A DNA stretch of 64,000 nt from NCBI GenBank assembly GCA_902525595.1, contig CABZHO010000003.1, positions 1 to 64,000 on the forward strand. Reading direction: 5' to 3'. Under the pieces are notes generated by a model. That model saw only the letters and a list, made by a program, of their open reading frames with translations. It was not told the DNA's origin and searched no databases. Positions 32,029 through 42,398 of the stretch are shown in pieces. The DNA is from an uncultured Pelagibacteraceae bacterium. Its GTDB lineage: Bacteria; Pseudomonadota; Alphaproteobacteria; Pelagibacterales; AG-422-B15. The translations under genes and the position numbers were made by a program. Each line of letters starts with the position of its first letter. Within the stretch, counting starts at the first letter, position 1.

Positions 32029-33093
32029 TTATGGCAATTCACCATCAATCCCTTGAACATAAAAGTTCATACCGAGAAGCATACCATCGCTAGCAACATC
32101 TCCATCCTCAACTACTAACTTTCCTTCTTGGTCATAAATTGGACCTGTGAATGGATGTAATGATCCGTCTTTAATTCCTTCTTCCATTGCTTGAGCTTCC
32201 GCAATTAGATCAGCTGACATTAATGACTCATTATATGGTGACATAACAACCATACCTTTTTGCATTCCATCCCATGTATCTTGAGATGACCATGATCCAT
32301 CAACTACGGCTTGAGCCCTTTCTGCATAGTATGGACCCCAAACATCTTCAATAGCAGTTAAATGCGAATTAGGACAAAATGACTCTTGATTAGAAGCTTG
32401 TCCAAATGCATAGACACCGGCTTTTTCTGCAGCTTGACAAGGAGCATATGTATCTGTGTGCTGCACAATAATATCTGCACCTTGATTTATAAGAGTATTT
32501 GCAGCATCTGCTTCTTTACCAGGATCATACCATGTAAAAACCCAAATAATCTTCATTTTTATATCAGGATTAACCTTTGATGCGGCAAGATAAAAAGCAT
32601 TAATACCTCTTACAACCTCAGGAATTGGAAAAGAAGCTATATATCCTATTGTGTTAGATTTTGACATTTTACCAGCAATATGTCCCTCAATCATTCTACC
32701 TTCATAAAATCTTCCAGAATATGTAGAAATGTTATCTGAACGTTTATAACCTGTTGCGTGTTCAAAATTTATATCAGGAAAATCTTTAGCCACTTCCATT
32801 GTTTGATCCATATAATTAAATGATGTCGTGAATATCAGATCATGACCTGATTCAGCTAATTTTCTTATTGCTCTTACTGCATCAGCGTTCTCAGGAACAT
32901 TTTCAATATATGTTGAAGATACTTTGTCACCTAATGTATCTTCCATGTACTGCCGACCTTGATCATGCATATACGTCCAGCCGTGATCACCTGGAGGACC
33001 AATATAAATAAAGCCAACTTTTTTTTGATCAGCAAAAACGCTACCAAAAAATATTAAAAAGAGAACAGATATATAAGCAAACAAACTTTTCAT
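32029..33093 (-). CDS. BMP family ABC transporter substrate-binding protein (nucleoside-type)
   Basis: Signal peptide, KVGFIYIGPPGDHGWTYMHDQGRQYME; IIVQHTDTYAPCQAAEKAGVYAFGQ. Confidence 0.92.
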   Translation of the reverse strand: MKSLFAYISVLFLIFFGSVFADQKKVGFIYIGPPGDHGWTYMHDQGRQYMEDTLGDKVSSTYIENVPENADAVRAIRKLAESGHDLIFTTSFNYMDQTMEVAKDFPDINFEHATGYKRSDNISTYSGRFYEGRMIEGHIAGKMSKSNTIGYIASFPIPEVVRGINAFYLAASKVNPDIKMKIIWVFTWYDPGKEADAANTLINQGADIIVQHTDTYAPCQAAEKAGVYAFGQASNQESFCPNSHLTAIEDVWGPYYAERAQAVVDGSWSSQDTWDGMQKGMVVMSPYNESLMSADLIAEAQAMEEGIKDGSLHPFTGPIYDQEGKLVVEDGDVASDGMLLGMNFYVQGIDGELP

Positions 33094-33181
33094 TTTAGAT
33101 TACCTCAATGCATTAAATAAAAATTAATGGTAAATAAAGTATTATTTTAGACAACAGTTTTAGTAAAAATATTGTGGATAT

Positions 33182-34054
33182 TTATCTTCCTTTATAAAAA
33201 GGAATTGTTAGAGATGCTGGAGCGCTTAATTTAATTCGTAGCTGATTACTCGAAATAATTACTAATACAATTAATGTAACTACATAAGGTGCCATACTAA
33301 ATAATTGGGCTGGTAATCTTAACCCAATAGCTTGAAGATTCATCTGAATTATAGTTACTCCGCCAAAAATGTAAGCACCAATTAATACATTCCTTGGTTT
33401 CCAGGTTGCAAAAACTACAATTGCAAGTGCGATCCACCCTCTTCCAGCAGTCATACCTTCTTGCCACATTGGCGCATAACAAATCGAAATATAAAATCCA
33501 GCAAGCGCGCACATAGAACCACCAAATATTATAGATAAAAATCTTACTAAAATTACATTATATCCTAGAGCATGTGCAGAAGTATGGGACTCCCCAACAG
33601 CTCTTAAAACCAAGCCATTTTTAGTTTTATTGAGAAAATAGCTTACCAAGAAAACAATAAGAAAAGATAGAATCACTAAGTACCAGGGATTTAAACCTTC
33701 AATTGGAATTCCAATAAATTCTTTACCAAGCATAGAACTTAGACCAATTCCAAATATTGTAAGAGAAAGTCCTGTGGCTATTTGATTTGACATGAGAATA
33801 AGAACAAAAAATGCAAACAAAACTGACATTAGCACCCCGGATAATAATGAAATTCCAAATGCTATGATGTAACTTCCTGTTGTTACTAAAGTAATAAATG
33901 CCATAACAGCACCTACAAGCATTATTCCTTCTATTCCTAAATTTAATACACCTGACTTCTCAGTAACAAGCTCACCTATGCTTGCAAAAACTAACGGAGT
34001 TGTCGCGATCATTACAATTTCAATTACTCCAATAATTAATTCAAAATTTATCAT
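33182..34054 (-). CDS. ABC transporter permease (nucleoside/BMP-type, second permease)
   Basis: TTPLVFASIGELVTEKSGVLNLGIEGIMLVGA; RAVGESHTSAHALGYNV. Confidence 0.92.
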   Translation of the reverse strand: MINFELIIGVIEIVMIATTPLVFASIGELVTEKSGVLNLGIEGIMLVGAVMAFITLVTTGSYIIAFGISLLSGVLMSVLFAFFVLILMSNQIATGLSLTIFGIGLSSMLGKEFIGIPIEGLNPWYLVILSFLIVFLVSYFLNKTKNGLVLRAVGESHTSAHALGYNVILVRFLSIIFGGSMCALAGFYISICYAPMWQEGMTAGRGWIALAIVVFATWKPRNVLIGAYIFGGVTIIQMNLQAIGLRLPAQLFSMAPYVVTLIVLVIISSNQLRIKLSAPASLTIPFYKGR

Positions 34055-35115
34055 ATAAATTTTAATCTATATTTAATTAGTATTTCAGAGCCCAATAAAT
34101 AGAATAGTATAAGACCCTGAAAAACAAATCCTACTGCTGAGGGGATTTGCAAAAATAATTGCGCGTCTTCAGCCCCTAAGTAAGTTAGAGCAATTATTAA
34201 AGATGAAAGTAGAATTCCAAAAGGATGAAGTCTTCCCATAAAGGCAACAATAATTGCAGTGAATCCGTAATTTGGAGATATATCTCTATATAAAAGTCCT
34301 ATTGGCCCGCTTACTTCCATTATACCTGCAAGACCGGCAAAAGCTCCGCAAACACCAAATCCAAGGTAAATTAAGTAATTTTGGTTGAAACCTGCAAATC
34401 GCGAAGCCATTGAACTATGACCTGAAACTTTTAATTTAAAACCTATCAGTGTTTTTGAAAATATGAACCATGATAAAAAAACAAGAGTAAGCATAACATA
34501 AAGACCTGCATGCACTCTATATCCGTTGAAAATGATAGGTAAACGACCTGCTTCACTAAAAGGTCTTGATTTTGGATAACTAAAACCAAGCGGATCTTTC
34601 CATGGTCCGACAACTAAATAATCAAGTATGTACAACGAAATATATACTAACATTAAACTTGTAAGAATCTCATTTGTATTAAACTTAATCTTCAAATATG
34701 CCGGGATTAATGCCCATAAGACTCCACCAATCGATCCTGCAATTAAGATCATTGTTAAGAGCCAATATGCATTCGAGTCGTAAAAATATATTGCAACTCC
34801 GCCACCAAAAATTGCTCCCATAGTAAGCTGACCTTCTGCGCCAATATTGTAAATTTTATTTTTAAAACAAAAAGCAAGTCCTGTGCCAATTAGCGCTAGG
34901 GGAATTGCTTTAACCAAAAGTTCTGATAAACCTGAAAGCGTAGAAATAGGAGAAACAAAAAATACGTAAAGAGTTTGAATAGGGTTAAACCCCATTATTA
35001 AAAAAATTATTGCACTTGTAGCTAATGTTAAAATAATAGCTAGCACTGGAGACATAAAATTCATAATTGTTGAATTTTGGTCTCTGAGTTCTAATCTGGG
35101 AATGAAGCTATTCAC
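34051..35115 (-). CDS. ABC transporter permease (nucleoside/BMP-type, first permease)
   Basis: KAIPLALIGTGLAFCFKNKIYNIGAEGQLTMGAIFGGG. Confidence 0.92.
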   Translation of the reverse strand: MNSFIPRLELRDQNSTIMNFMSPVLAIILTLATSAIIFLIMGFNPIQTLYVFFVSPISTLSGLSELLVKAIPLALIGTGLAFCFKNKIYNIGAEGQLTMGAIFGGGVAIYFYDSNAYWLLTMILIAGSIGGVLWALIPAYLKIKFNTNEILTSLMLVYISLYILDYLVVGPWKDPLGFSYPKSRPFSEAGRLPIIFNGYRVHAGLYVMLTLVFLSWFIFSKTLIGFKLKVSGHSSMASRFAGFNQNYLIYLGFGVCGAFAGLAGIMEVSGPIGLLYRDISPNYGFTAIIVAFMGRLHPFGILLSSLIIALTYLGAEDAQLFLQIPSAVGFVFQGLILFYLLGSEILIKYRLKFI

Positions 35116-36613
35116 TTTGTCCTCCCATAAGAAGTCCTATTTTCTTGATATCTAATGAGTCAGTTTCTAAAGAATTAGATAATTCTCCATTATAAATAAC
35201 TGCTATTCTGTTTGAGAGTTGTATAAGCTCGTCTAGATCTTGAGATATTATAATAATTGACGTTCCTTGGTTAGATAATTTTATAAGCTCATTACGAATA
35301 TATTGAGTTGCCCCTGCGTCAATACCCCATGTGGGATGTGAAATGATTAACAGTTCTGGTTTAGACAGTATTTCTCTTCCAATAACAAATTTTTGCAAAT
35401 TTCCACCAGATAAACTCGAGGCTTTTGAACTATCACCTTCAGTCATTACATTAAACTTTGAAATAATCTCGTTAGCATATTTTGAAATACTTTTATTGTT
35501 GATTATTCCATTTTTAGTAAATTTATTATTAGCAAACTGGCAAAGTAAAACATTTTCGGCAAGTGATAACTCGGGAACTGCACTGTGACCTGATCTATCT
35601 TCAGGTACAAAACCTATTGACATATCCCTTCTTTCCTGTGGTTTTGAAAATGTAATTTTTTTTTGATTAAAAATTATTTCTCCAGATTGAACTCTAATAT
35701 CCTCTCCTGTTAATACTTGCATCAATTCGGTTTGCCCGTTGCCTGCTACTCCGGCAATGCCAAAAATTTCCCCTTTAGAGACACTAAAATTTATAGACTT
35801 TAGATCAGTTAGGAATGGATCGTTATACTTACAAGAAAGATCTTTTACACGAAATTTTATTATATCACTTGAGATAAAATTATTTCGGTGCAAAGGATTT
35901 ATTCTTTCACCAACCATCTTTGTTGCTAAGGAGTCACTGTCAAACTTAATTGTTTCTGATGTTTCTATTTCTTTTCCTTTTCTTAATATTGTCACATCAT
36001 TACAAAATTCAATTACTTCGTTTAATTTGTGCGTGATATAAATTATAGTTGTTCCATCATTGATAAGTGAATTCAAAGTATTGAAAAGTGACTTCGTTTC
36101 ATTAAGAGTTAATACTGAAGTAGGTTCGTCCATGATCAAAACCTTTGGTTCTTGCAATAAAACTCTTACGATCTCCACTCTTTGTTTTTCACCTGCAGAC
36201 AAACTATTTATTGGAGCTTCTAAGTCTAATTCTAAGCCATATTTTTTTGAAATTGCTAAAATATCTTTTACAAGCGCTCCATATGAGATTTCTTCATTCA
36301 AACCTAGAATCAAATTTTCCTTTACTGACAAAGATTCAAAAAGAGAAAAATGTTGAAAAACCATCCCTATGCCCTTTGCCATAGATTCTTTAGGAGATTT
36401 AGTACTAAAGATATTCCCATTAAAAAGTATTTCTCCTTCATCAGGTTGAAGTAAGCCGTATAAAATTTTTACTAATGTAGATTTACCCGCACCGTTTTCA
36501 CCTAACAATGCATGAACAGAATTTTTTTTAATATTAAATGAAATTTGATTATTGGCTAATACATTTCCGTATGATTTAGAAATTTTTTTAAACTGAAGAA
36601 TAGGCTCATTCAT
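35108..36613 (-). CDS. ABC transporter ATP-binding protein (dual NBD, nucleoside/BMP-type)
   Basis: GENGAGKSTLVKILYGLLQPDEGEI; LSAGEKQRVEIVRVL; second half FGIAGVAGNGQTELMQVLTGE, LSGGNLQKFVIGREI. Confidence 0.95.
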   Translation of the reverse strand: MNEPILQFKKISKSYGNVLANNQISFNIKKNSVHALLGENGAGKSTLVKILYGLLQPDEGEILFNGNIFSTKSPKESMAKGIGMVFQHFSLFESLSVKENLILGLNEEISYGALVKDILAISKKYGLELDLEAPINSLSAGEKQRVEIVRVLLQEPKVLIMDEPTSVLTLNETKSLFNTLNSLINDGTTIIYITHKLNEVIEFCNDVTILRKGKEIETSETIKFDSDSLATKMVGERINPLHRNNFISSDIIKFRVKDLSCKYNDPFLTDLKSINFSVSKGEIFGIAGVAGNGQTELMQVLTGEDIRVQSGEIIFNQKKITFSKPQERRDMSIGFVPEDRSGHSAVPELSLAENVLLCQFANNKFTKNGIINNKSISKYANEIISKFNVMTEGDSSKASSLSGGNLQKFVIGREILSKPELLIISHPTWGIDAGATQYIRNELIKLSNQGTSIIIISQDLDELIQLSNRIAVIYNGELSNSLETDSLDIKKIGLLMGGQSE

Positions 36614-36723
36614 AATTTATTTAATAAAGTATATATTTCAATAAATTATATTATTGGTATTTTTTCATCAAATGACAGGAAATTGTGAACCACGCTAGCG
36701 CAGTCTGATGGATTACAGAACTT

Positions 36724-37494
36724 TTATGACTCTTTCCAAATCTGCCGATTTGTGAAGTAGAGTAAAACTGATAAAATTAAAAGATAAGAAATTACTTTAA
36801 AACCAATTCTTTTTCTAGCCTCGAGCTTAGGTTCAGCTGCCCAAGTAAGAAACATTGTTACATCACGAGACATTTGTTCTTGGCTTGCAATGGTTCCGTC
36901 AGTATATTCTACTCCATCCTCATACAAAACCTGAGGCATCGCTATCTTTTGTCCTTTAGCATACTTGTTGTAATAGACGCCATCATCAAGTTTTATGTCA
37001 TTTGGCGCTTCAACATAACCTAGTAAAAGTGAATAAATATAGTCTGCTCCTCCATGACGTGCTTTTACCATCACCGATAGGTCAGGAGGGTAAGCTCCTC
37101 CGTTAGCAGCCCTTCCCTGTTGTTCATTTTCGTAAGGGCTTACAAATTTATCAGACAAAATTGCAGGCCGCATTTCGATTTCTCCATCTGAGTTAGGTAC
37201 TCCTGGGACTTCGAAGGCAGCGGCCATTGCCTTTGCCTGAGAATCTGAAAACTCTGGCCCTCCCTCTTCGACTAAGTTTCTATAGCTTAATAAATTCATT
37301 GAATGGCAACCTGAACATACTTCAGTATAAACTTGATAACCTCTTTGTAGTGAAGCTCTATCAAATTTTCCAAGAGGTCCTTCAAATGACCAATCTGGGT
37401 GCATAGGTTCTTTTAATTCAGCAGAAAAAGCAATAGATGTTGCTAATAAGAGATATGAACAAAGTATTAAAAAAAAATTATTGTGCACTTTCAT
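36724..37494 (-). CDS. petC: Cytochrome c1
   Basis: Haem motif VCSGCHSMNLLSYRNL; C-terminal TM anchor; operon with petB/petA. Confidence 0.96.
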   Translation of the reverse strand: MKVHNNFFLILCSYLLLATSIAFSAELKEPMHPDWSFEGPLGKFDRASLQRGYQVYTEVCSGCHSMNLLSYRNLVEEGGPEFSDSQAKAMAAAFEVPGVPNSDGEIEMRPAILSDKFVSPYENEQQGRAANGGAYPPDLSVMVKARHGGADYIYSLLLGYVEAPNDIKLDDGVYYNKYAKGQKIAMPQVLYEDGVEYTDGTIASQEQMSRDVTMFLTWAAEPKLEARKRIGFKVISYLLILSVLLYFTNRQIWKES

Positions 37495-37499
37495 TAATT

Positions 37500-38756
37500 T
37501 TACGTAACTGCCGCTGCGGCGGCTTTCATATCTCTTTCTTCTTTAGTTAAAACAGGCTCACTAAGACTTTTAGGTAGTGGTTTTGTTTTTTCAATGAAAC
37601 CAAGTAATGGCATGATAACAATAAAATGAACAAAGTAGTATATTGTAGCAATACGACCAATTATTAAATATAAACCATCAGCTGTCTGTGCACCTAAATA
37701 ACCTAGCAGTATTACATCCGCAAAAAATAGCCACACAAATTGCCTATATAAAGGTCTATATTTAGCTGACCTAACTTTTGAAGTATCTAACCATGGCAAG
37801 AAGGCAAGAATTGCGATTGCTGAAACCATTAAAATTACACCTCCTAGTTTATCTGGAACAGATCTAAGTATTGCGTAGAATGGTAAAAAATACCATTCAG
37901 GAACAATATGCTCAGGTGTTTGTAATGGATTTGCCTGAATATAGTTGTCAGAATGTCCGAGTATATTTGGTACAAAAAATACAAATCCAGCAAAAATTAT
38001 CATAAATACAACAAGTGCAAACAAATCCTTTACAACATAGTGAGGGTGGAAAGGTACTGTGTCTTGCGAACCCTGCACAACGTTAATACCTTCTGGATTG
38101 TTATTTCCAGGAACATGAAGCGCCCATACATGTAAAATTACAAGAGCAAAAATTAAAAATGGCATAAGATAATGAAGTGTAAAAAATCTTGTGAGTAAAG
38201 GACTTCCAACAGCATAACCTCCCCACAACCAATTTGTAACCGACTCACCGACTACTGGTATAGCACTAAAAAGATTGGTAATAACTGTTGCTCCCCAGAA
38301 ACTCATCTGCCCCCATGGCAACACATAGCCCATAAATGCCGTCGCAATCATTAGTAAGAAAATGAAGACACCAATGATCCAGATGAGCTCTCTAGGTTCT
38401 TTGTATGAACCGTAAAAAAGCGATCTAGCCATATGTATATAAACCGCCATAAAAAATAAAGATGCGCCATTAGCATGAATATATCTTAACAACCATCCAT
38501 AATTAACATCCCGCATAATATGTTCGACACTTGCAAAAGCTTGATCAGCATCGGCAACATAATGCATTGCTAGAACCAAGCCTGTGATTATTTGAGTAAG
38601 CAGACAGAAAGTTAATATACCCCCAAACGTCCACCAATAATTAAGATTTTTTGGTGTTGGGTATGGTAACAGATGTCCATAAATTAAATTTAATAAAGGT
38701 AGTCTGTCGTTAAACCATCTACCTACTGCTGATGTTGGTTGGTAATTATCACTCAT
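37500..38756 (-). CDS. petB: Cytochrome b of the bc1 complex
   Basis: [86 protein letters not shown]. Confidence 0.98.
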   Translation of the reverse strand: MSDNYQPTSAVGRWFNDRLPLLNLIYGHLLPYPTPKNLNYWWTFGGILTFCLLTQIITGLVLAMHYVADADQAFASVEHIMRDVNYGWLLRYIHANGASLFFMAVYIHMARSLFYGSYKEPRELIWIIGVFIFLLMIATAFMGYVLPWGQMSFWGATVITNLFSAIPVVGESVTNWLWGGYAVGSPLLTRFFTLHYLMPFLIFALVILHVWALHVPGNNNPEGINVVQGSQDTVPFHPHYVVKDLFALVVFMIIFAGFVFFVPNILGHSDNYIQANPLQTPEHIVPEWYFLPFYAILRSVPDKLGGVILMVSAIAILAFLPWLDTSKVRSAKYRPLYRQFVWLFFADVILLGYLGAQTADGLYLIIGRIATIYYFVHFIVIMPLLGFIEKTKPLPKSLSEPVLTKEERDMKAAAAAVT

Positions 38757-38762
38757 TTTTAT

Positions 38763-39272
38763 TTATCCAATTTTAATTGTGTTATCATTTAAAAATACAT
38801 ATTCAGGAATTTCTAGATTTGTAGGTGCTGGTCCTTTTCTTATTCTTCCTGAGGTGTCATAGTGTGACCCATGACAAGGACAAAACCATCCATTATAATC
38901 ACCTTTTTGTCCTAGAGGTATACATCCTAGGTGTGTACAGATTCCAACCATGACTAACCACTCAGGATTTAAAGCCCTCTCACTGTCATCTTGTGGATCT
39001 GGTAGATCAGTTAATGATACCATTTGCGCCTCATTAATTTCTTCTTGGGTTCTTCTTCTTATAAAAACTGGTTTGCCTCTCCATAGAACTGTAATACTCT
39101 GACCAGGAACAATTGGCCTCAGATCTATCTCAGTCGATGCAAGAGCTTTAACTGAAGCATCAGGGTTCATCTGATCTATGAAAGGCCATGCTATCGAAGC
39201 TGCACCTGCAGCTGTGAATGCTCCCGTAGTTACATACAAAAAATTTCTTCTCGTGACTTGCTTTTCAGACAA
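38763..39272 (-). CDS. petA: Ubiquinol-cytochrome c reductase Rieske iron-sulfur subunit
   Basis: TAT-like RRNFLYVTTGA; CTHLGCIPLG and CPCHGSHYDTSGRIRKGPAP. Confidence 0.98.
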   Translation of the reverse strand: MSEKQVTRRNFLYVTTGAFTAAGAASIAWPFIDQMNPDASVKALASTEIDLRPIVPGQSITVLWRGKPVFIRRRTQEEINEAQMVSLTDLPDPQDDSERALNPEWLVMVGICTHLGCIPLGQKGDYNGWFCPCHGSHYDTSGRIRKGPAPTNLEIPEYVFLNDNTIKIG

Positions 39273-39335
39273 TTTAGATATCCTAAAATTTAATTGTTAA
39301 TATACTTGTAAAATAAGCTTTTTTAAGGAAAAAAG

Positions 39336-39365
39336 AATATGCAACTGCTCAAAAAATTGTGTCAA
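39336..39365 (-). promoter_or_regulatory. Putative sigma70-type promoter for petABC
   Basis: Minus strand TTGACA (39365-39360), about 17-18-nt spacer, CATATT/GCATAT near 39342-39336, about 65 bp upstream of petA ATG. Confidence 0.4.
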
Positions 39366-39409
39366 GATGCCGCATATTTCAATAATATTATTAAAAAAAA
39401 TATCTTCTC

Positions 39410-39853
39410 ATGAATTTAGCAATATTTGAACCTGATATTCCTCAAAATACAGGTGCAATGATTCGAATTTGTGCGTGTTTTAATATCAATCTTGATATAA
39501 TTCACCCTGCATCATTTGCGATGACAGAAAAATCAATGGCTAGAGTTGCGATGGATTATAAAGAACATATTAACCTTAATGAATTTGATAATTGGGAGCA
39601 TTATATTAAATCTAGGAAAGGGAGAAAAATCCTTCTTTCAACAATGGGGAGGACAAATCATTATGATATTAAATTCAAAGATTCTGATAACTTGATTGTT
39701 GGAAGAGAAAGCGCCGGTGTTCCACAATATGTTCACGAACAATCCGACCATGTGATTAGAATACCAATGAATGAAAAGTCACGATCACTAAATGTTGCTG
39801 TTTCCTCAGCAATTGTTATATCTGAAGCTCATAGGCAACTTAAGCTATTTTAA
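39410..39853 (+). CDS. trmL: tRNA (cytidine(34)-2'-O)-methyltransferase
   Basis: SPOUT: LAIFEPDIPQNTGAMIRICACF; LIVGRESAGVPQYVHEQSD; IPMNEKSRSLNVAVSSAIV. Confidence 0.95.
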   Translation: MNLAIFEPDIPQNTGAMIRICACFNINLDIIHPASFAMTEKSMARVAMDYKEHINLNEFDNWEHYIKSRKGRKILLSTMGRTNHYDIKFKDSDNLIVGRESAGVPQYVHEQSDHVIRIPMNEKSRSLNVAVSSAIVISEAHRQLKLF

Positions 39854-40657
39854 ATGATCAATAAGAAAAAAATATGTTTGCAATGGTTTAAAGATTTGCA
39901 AGATTTAATATGTAATACAGTAATAGATTTAGAAAAAGAATATGACTCAAGAGCAAAATTTAAATCAAATAAATGGGAAAAAGGTGAATTTAGAATTATT
40001 AAAGGTAGCGTAATTGAAAAAGGTGGAGTTGCTTTTTCAAATGTGACAGGTACATTTCCAAAAAATTTTGCAAATCAAATACCTGGAACAGAAAAGAAAA
40101 GATCATTTTGGTCTTCTGGTGTCTCAGTCGTCTTACATCCCGTTAATCCACATGTTCCTGCTCTACATTTTAATACTCGTCATATTATAACAGGCAAAAA
40201 CTGGTTTGGAGGAGGTATAGATGCCACCCCTTGCATGCAAGATACTAAATTAAAAAAATACTTTCACTCAAAGTTGGAGAAAATGTGTAATGATCACAAT
40301 AAAAAATATTACAAAAAATACAAAAAATGGTGTGATGAATACTTTTTTCTGCCGCATAGAAAAGAAATTAGAGGTATTGGAGGAATATTCTTTGACTATA
40401 AAATGAATGATTGGAATAGCGACTTTGAATTTGTTAGAGATGTTGGCTTAACGTTTAATGACTTAGTTCGAGAAATTATAAGGAAAAAAATGTTCAAAAA
40501 ATATACGAAGAAAGATAAGGAAAATCAGTTATTGAAACGTGGTAGATACGTAGAATATAATCTTCTTTTTGACAGAGGTACAAAATTTGGACTTAATACT
40601 GGTGGTAACGTTGAAGCAATTTTAATGTCTATGCCACCGAACGCTAAGTGGAAATAA
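39854..40657 (+). CDS. hemF: Oxygen-dependent coproporphyrinogen III oxidase
   Basis: GVSVVLHPVNPHVPALHFNTRHI; WFGGGIDATPC; RGIGGIFFDY; GRYVEYNLLFDRGTKFGLNTGGNVEAILMSMPP. Confidence 0.97.
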   Translation: MINKKKICLQWFKDLQDLICNTVIDLEKEYDSRAKFKSNKWEKGEFRIIKGSVIEKGGVAFSNVTGTFPKNFANQIPGTEKKRSFWSSGVSVVLHPVNPHVPALHFNTRHIITGKNWFGGGIDATPCMQDTKLKKYFHSKLEKMCNDHNKKYYKKYKKWCDEYFFLPHRKEIRGIGGIFFDYKMNDWNSDFEFVRDVGLTFNDLVREIIRKKMFKKYTKKDKENQLLKRGRYVEYNLLFDRGTKFGLNTGGNVEAILMSMPPNAKWK

Positions 40658-40663
40658 ATTTAA

Positions 40664-41143
40664 ATGGATACAGAACCAATTACATCAAATGGTGCAAAAA
40701 AACTTCAAGATGAGCTAAGTGATTTAATTAATAATAAAAGACAAAAAGTTATACAAGCGATTGCGGAAGCAAGAGAACACGGTGACTTAAAAGAAAATGC
40801 TGAATATCATGCTGCAAAAGAAGAGCAGGGCCATATTGAAGGACGAATTCAAGAAATACAACTTCTGCTAGCAAATGCAGAAATAATTGATATCTCTGAT
40901 ATTCCTTCTAATCAAAAAACAGTTGTATTTGGAGCAACTGTAGAAGTTGAAGATATAGATAGTAATTCAAAAACAAAATTTCAAATTGTGGGTAACGATG
41001 AAGCAGATATTGAGTCAGGATTACTTTCCTACAAATCACCTGTTGCAAAATCATTAATTGGAAAAGAAAGAGGTGATTTTGTTACAGTCACGACGCCAAG
41101 AGGAGAAAAAAACTACGAAGTAAAAAGAATTATATATAAATAG
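40664..41143 (+). CDS. greA: Transcription elongation factor GreA
   Basis: [17 protein letters not shown]...[30 protein letters not shown]. Confidence 0.97.
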   Translation: MDTEPITSNGAKKLQDELSDLINNKRQKVIQAIAEAREHGDLKENAEYHAAKEEQGHIEGRIQEIQLLLANAEIIDISDIPSNQKTVVFGATVEVEDIDSNSKTKFQIVGNDEADIESGLLSYKSPVAKSLIGKERGDFVTVTTPRGEKNYEVKRIIYK

Positions 41144-41148
41144 CCATT

Positions 41149-42381
41149 CTATTTTTTTGATTGAACAATAGCTTTTAATCTCTCAATCAAGGAAAACTTA
41201 TCATCGATAAAATCATTTTCAGCCCACCAGTCTTCAACATCTTTTAAAATTTCACCGACTATCGGACCCTGGGAAATACCCATATTAATTACATCCCTGG
41301 CAGAAATATCAAAAATCGGTTTTGTCCAACTCTGAGAAACTTCGTAAAGCGACCGCCAGTTCACTTCATTTTTATTTTTGGTATCAACAGCCCACTTAAT
41401 CAATATTTGTTTTTGAAATTCATCTCGTCCTAATGAATAAAGTAAATATCTTACTTCTTTCATAGAAATGTAAGACACAACTTTTTTATTGATATTGCAC
41501 AATTTTAATAACTCAACTGAGTCCGATTTTGATAAAGGTAGATCTTTTATAAAATCATTTGCATTTTCTAAGGAATTGTTTGCTAACAGACTCAACCTCA
41601 ATATTGGATTAGGATTAATACCTATGCGACTTTCTATCTCTATTAAATTACTAAAAGCATCATTTATATTTGTGCGATTAAAATACTTATCCATGAGCCC
41701 AATTTTACTCATAGACGATATTGCAATACTAGGATTAGGAAGATTTAGAATAGCTCTTAATTCGTCCCACCGCCTTTCTTTGGAGACAACAGAAAGACCA
41801 TCTATATTAGATTTAATGATTTCAATAATGGCCTCATCTGATTCAGACTTATCTAATAACGCTAAAAATCTAAAGTATCTTAATATTCTCAAGTAATCTT
41901 CTTTAATCCTTTTATCAGGATTGCCGATAAAGCGAACATTTCTGCCTTCAATATCTTTTTGACCTTCCAAAGGATCAAACAGGTCACCATTGCCACCTAA
42001 GTACATTGCATTAATAGTAAAATCTCTTCTTAAAACATCCTCATCTATACTTCTTGAGTATAACACTTTAGTGTGACGCCCATCGGCTTCAGTGTCTTTT
42101 CTAAACGTGGTAATCTCAAATTTTTTATCATTAATAATTGCTGTGACAGTTCCAAAATCAATACCGATATCGAGAAAACTAATATTATTGCGATTAAGAA
42201 GTTCTGTTATTTCATCCGGCTCTAAAGATGTTGCAAAATCAATATCTGTTATTGTTTTATCTAAAAATATATCTCTAATGCAACCACCAACTGCAAAAAT
42301 ACAATTTTTTTGATGATCATTAAAGATCTTAAATATTTTTGTAACCTCATTAACTTCTAATATTGATGAAAACTTTTTCAT
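41149..42381 (-). CDS. cca: CCA tRNA nucleotidyltransferase / poly(A) polymerase family
   Basis: FAVGGCIRDIFLDKTITDIDFAT; RRDFTINAMYLGGNGDLFDPLEGQKDIE; EDYLRILRYFRF. Confidence 0.95.
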   Translation of the reverse strand: MKKFSSILEVNEVTKIFKIFNDHQKNCIFAVGGCIRDIFLDKTITDIDFATSLEPDEITELLNRNNISFLDIGIDFGTVTAIINDKKFEITTFRKDTEADGRHTKVLYSRSIDEDVLRRDFTINAMYLGGNGDLFDPLEGQKDIEGRNVRFIGNPDKRIKEDYLRILRYFRFLALLDKSESDEAIIEIIKSNIDGLSVVSKERRWDELRAILNLPNPSIAISSMSKIGLMDKYFNRTNINDAFSNLIEIESRIGINPNPILRLSLLANNSLENANDFIKDLPLSKSDSVELLKLCNINKKVVSYISMKEVRYLLYSLGRDEFQKQILIKWAVDTKNKNEVNWRSLYEVSQSWTKPIFDISARDVINMGISQGPIVGEILKDVEDWWAENDFIDDKFSLIERLKAIVQSKK

Positions 42382-42398
42382 TATCTAGCTTATTTATA

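Noticed and set aside
35331-36384. Four plus-strand ORFs (79-100 aa) opposite the ABC ATPase
   Set aside because: Antisense shadow ORFs with no recognisable domain; the sense frame is clearly an ABC ATPase.
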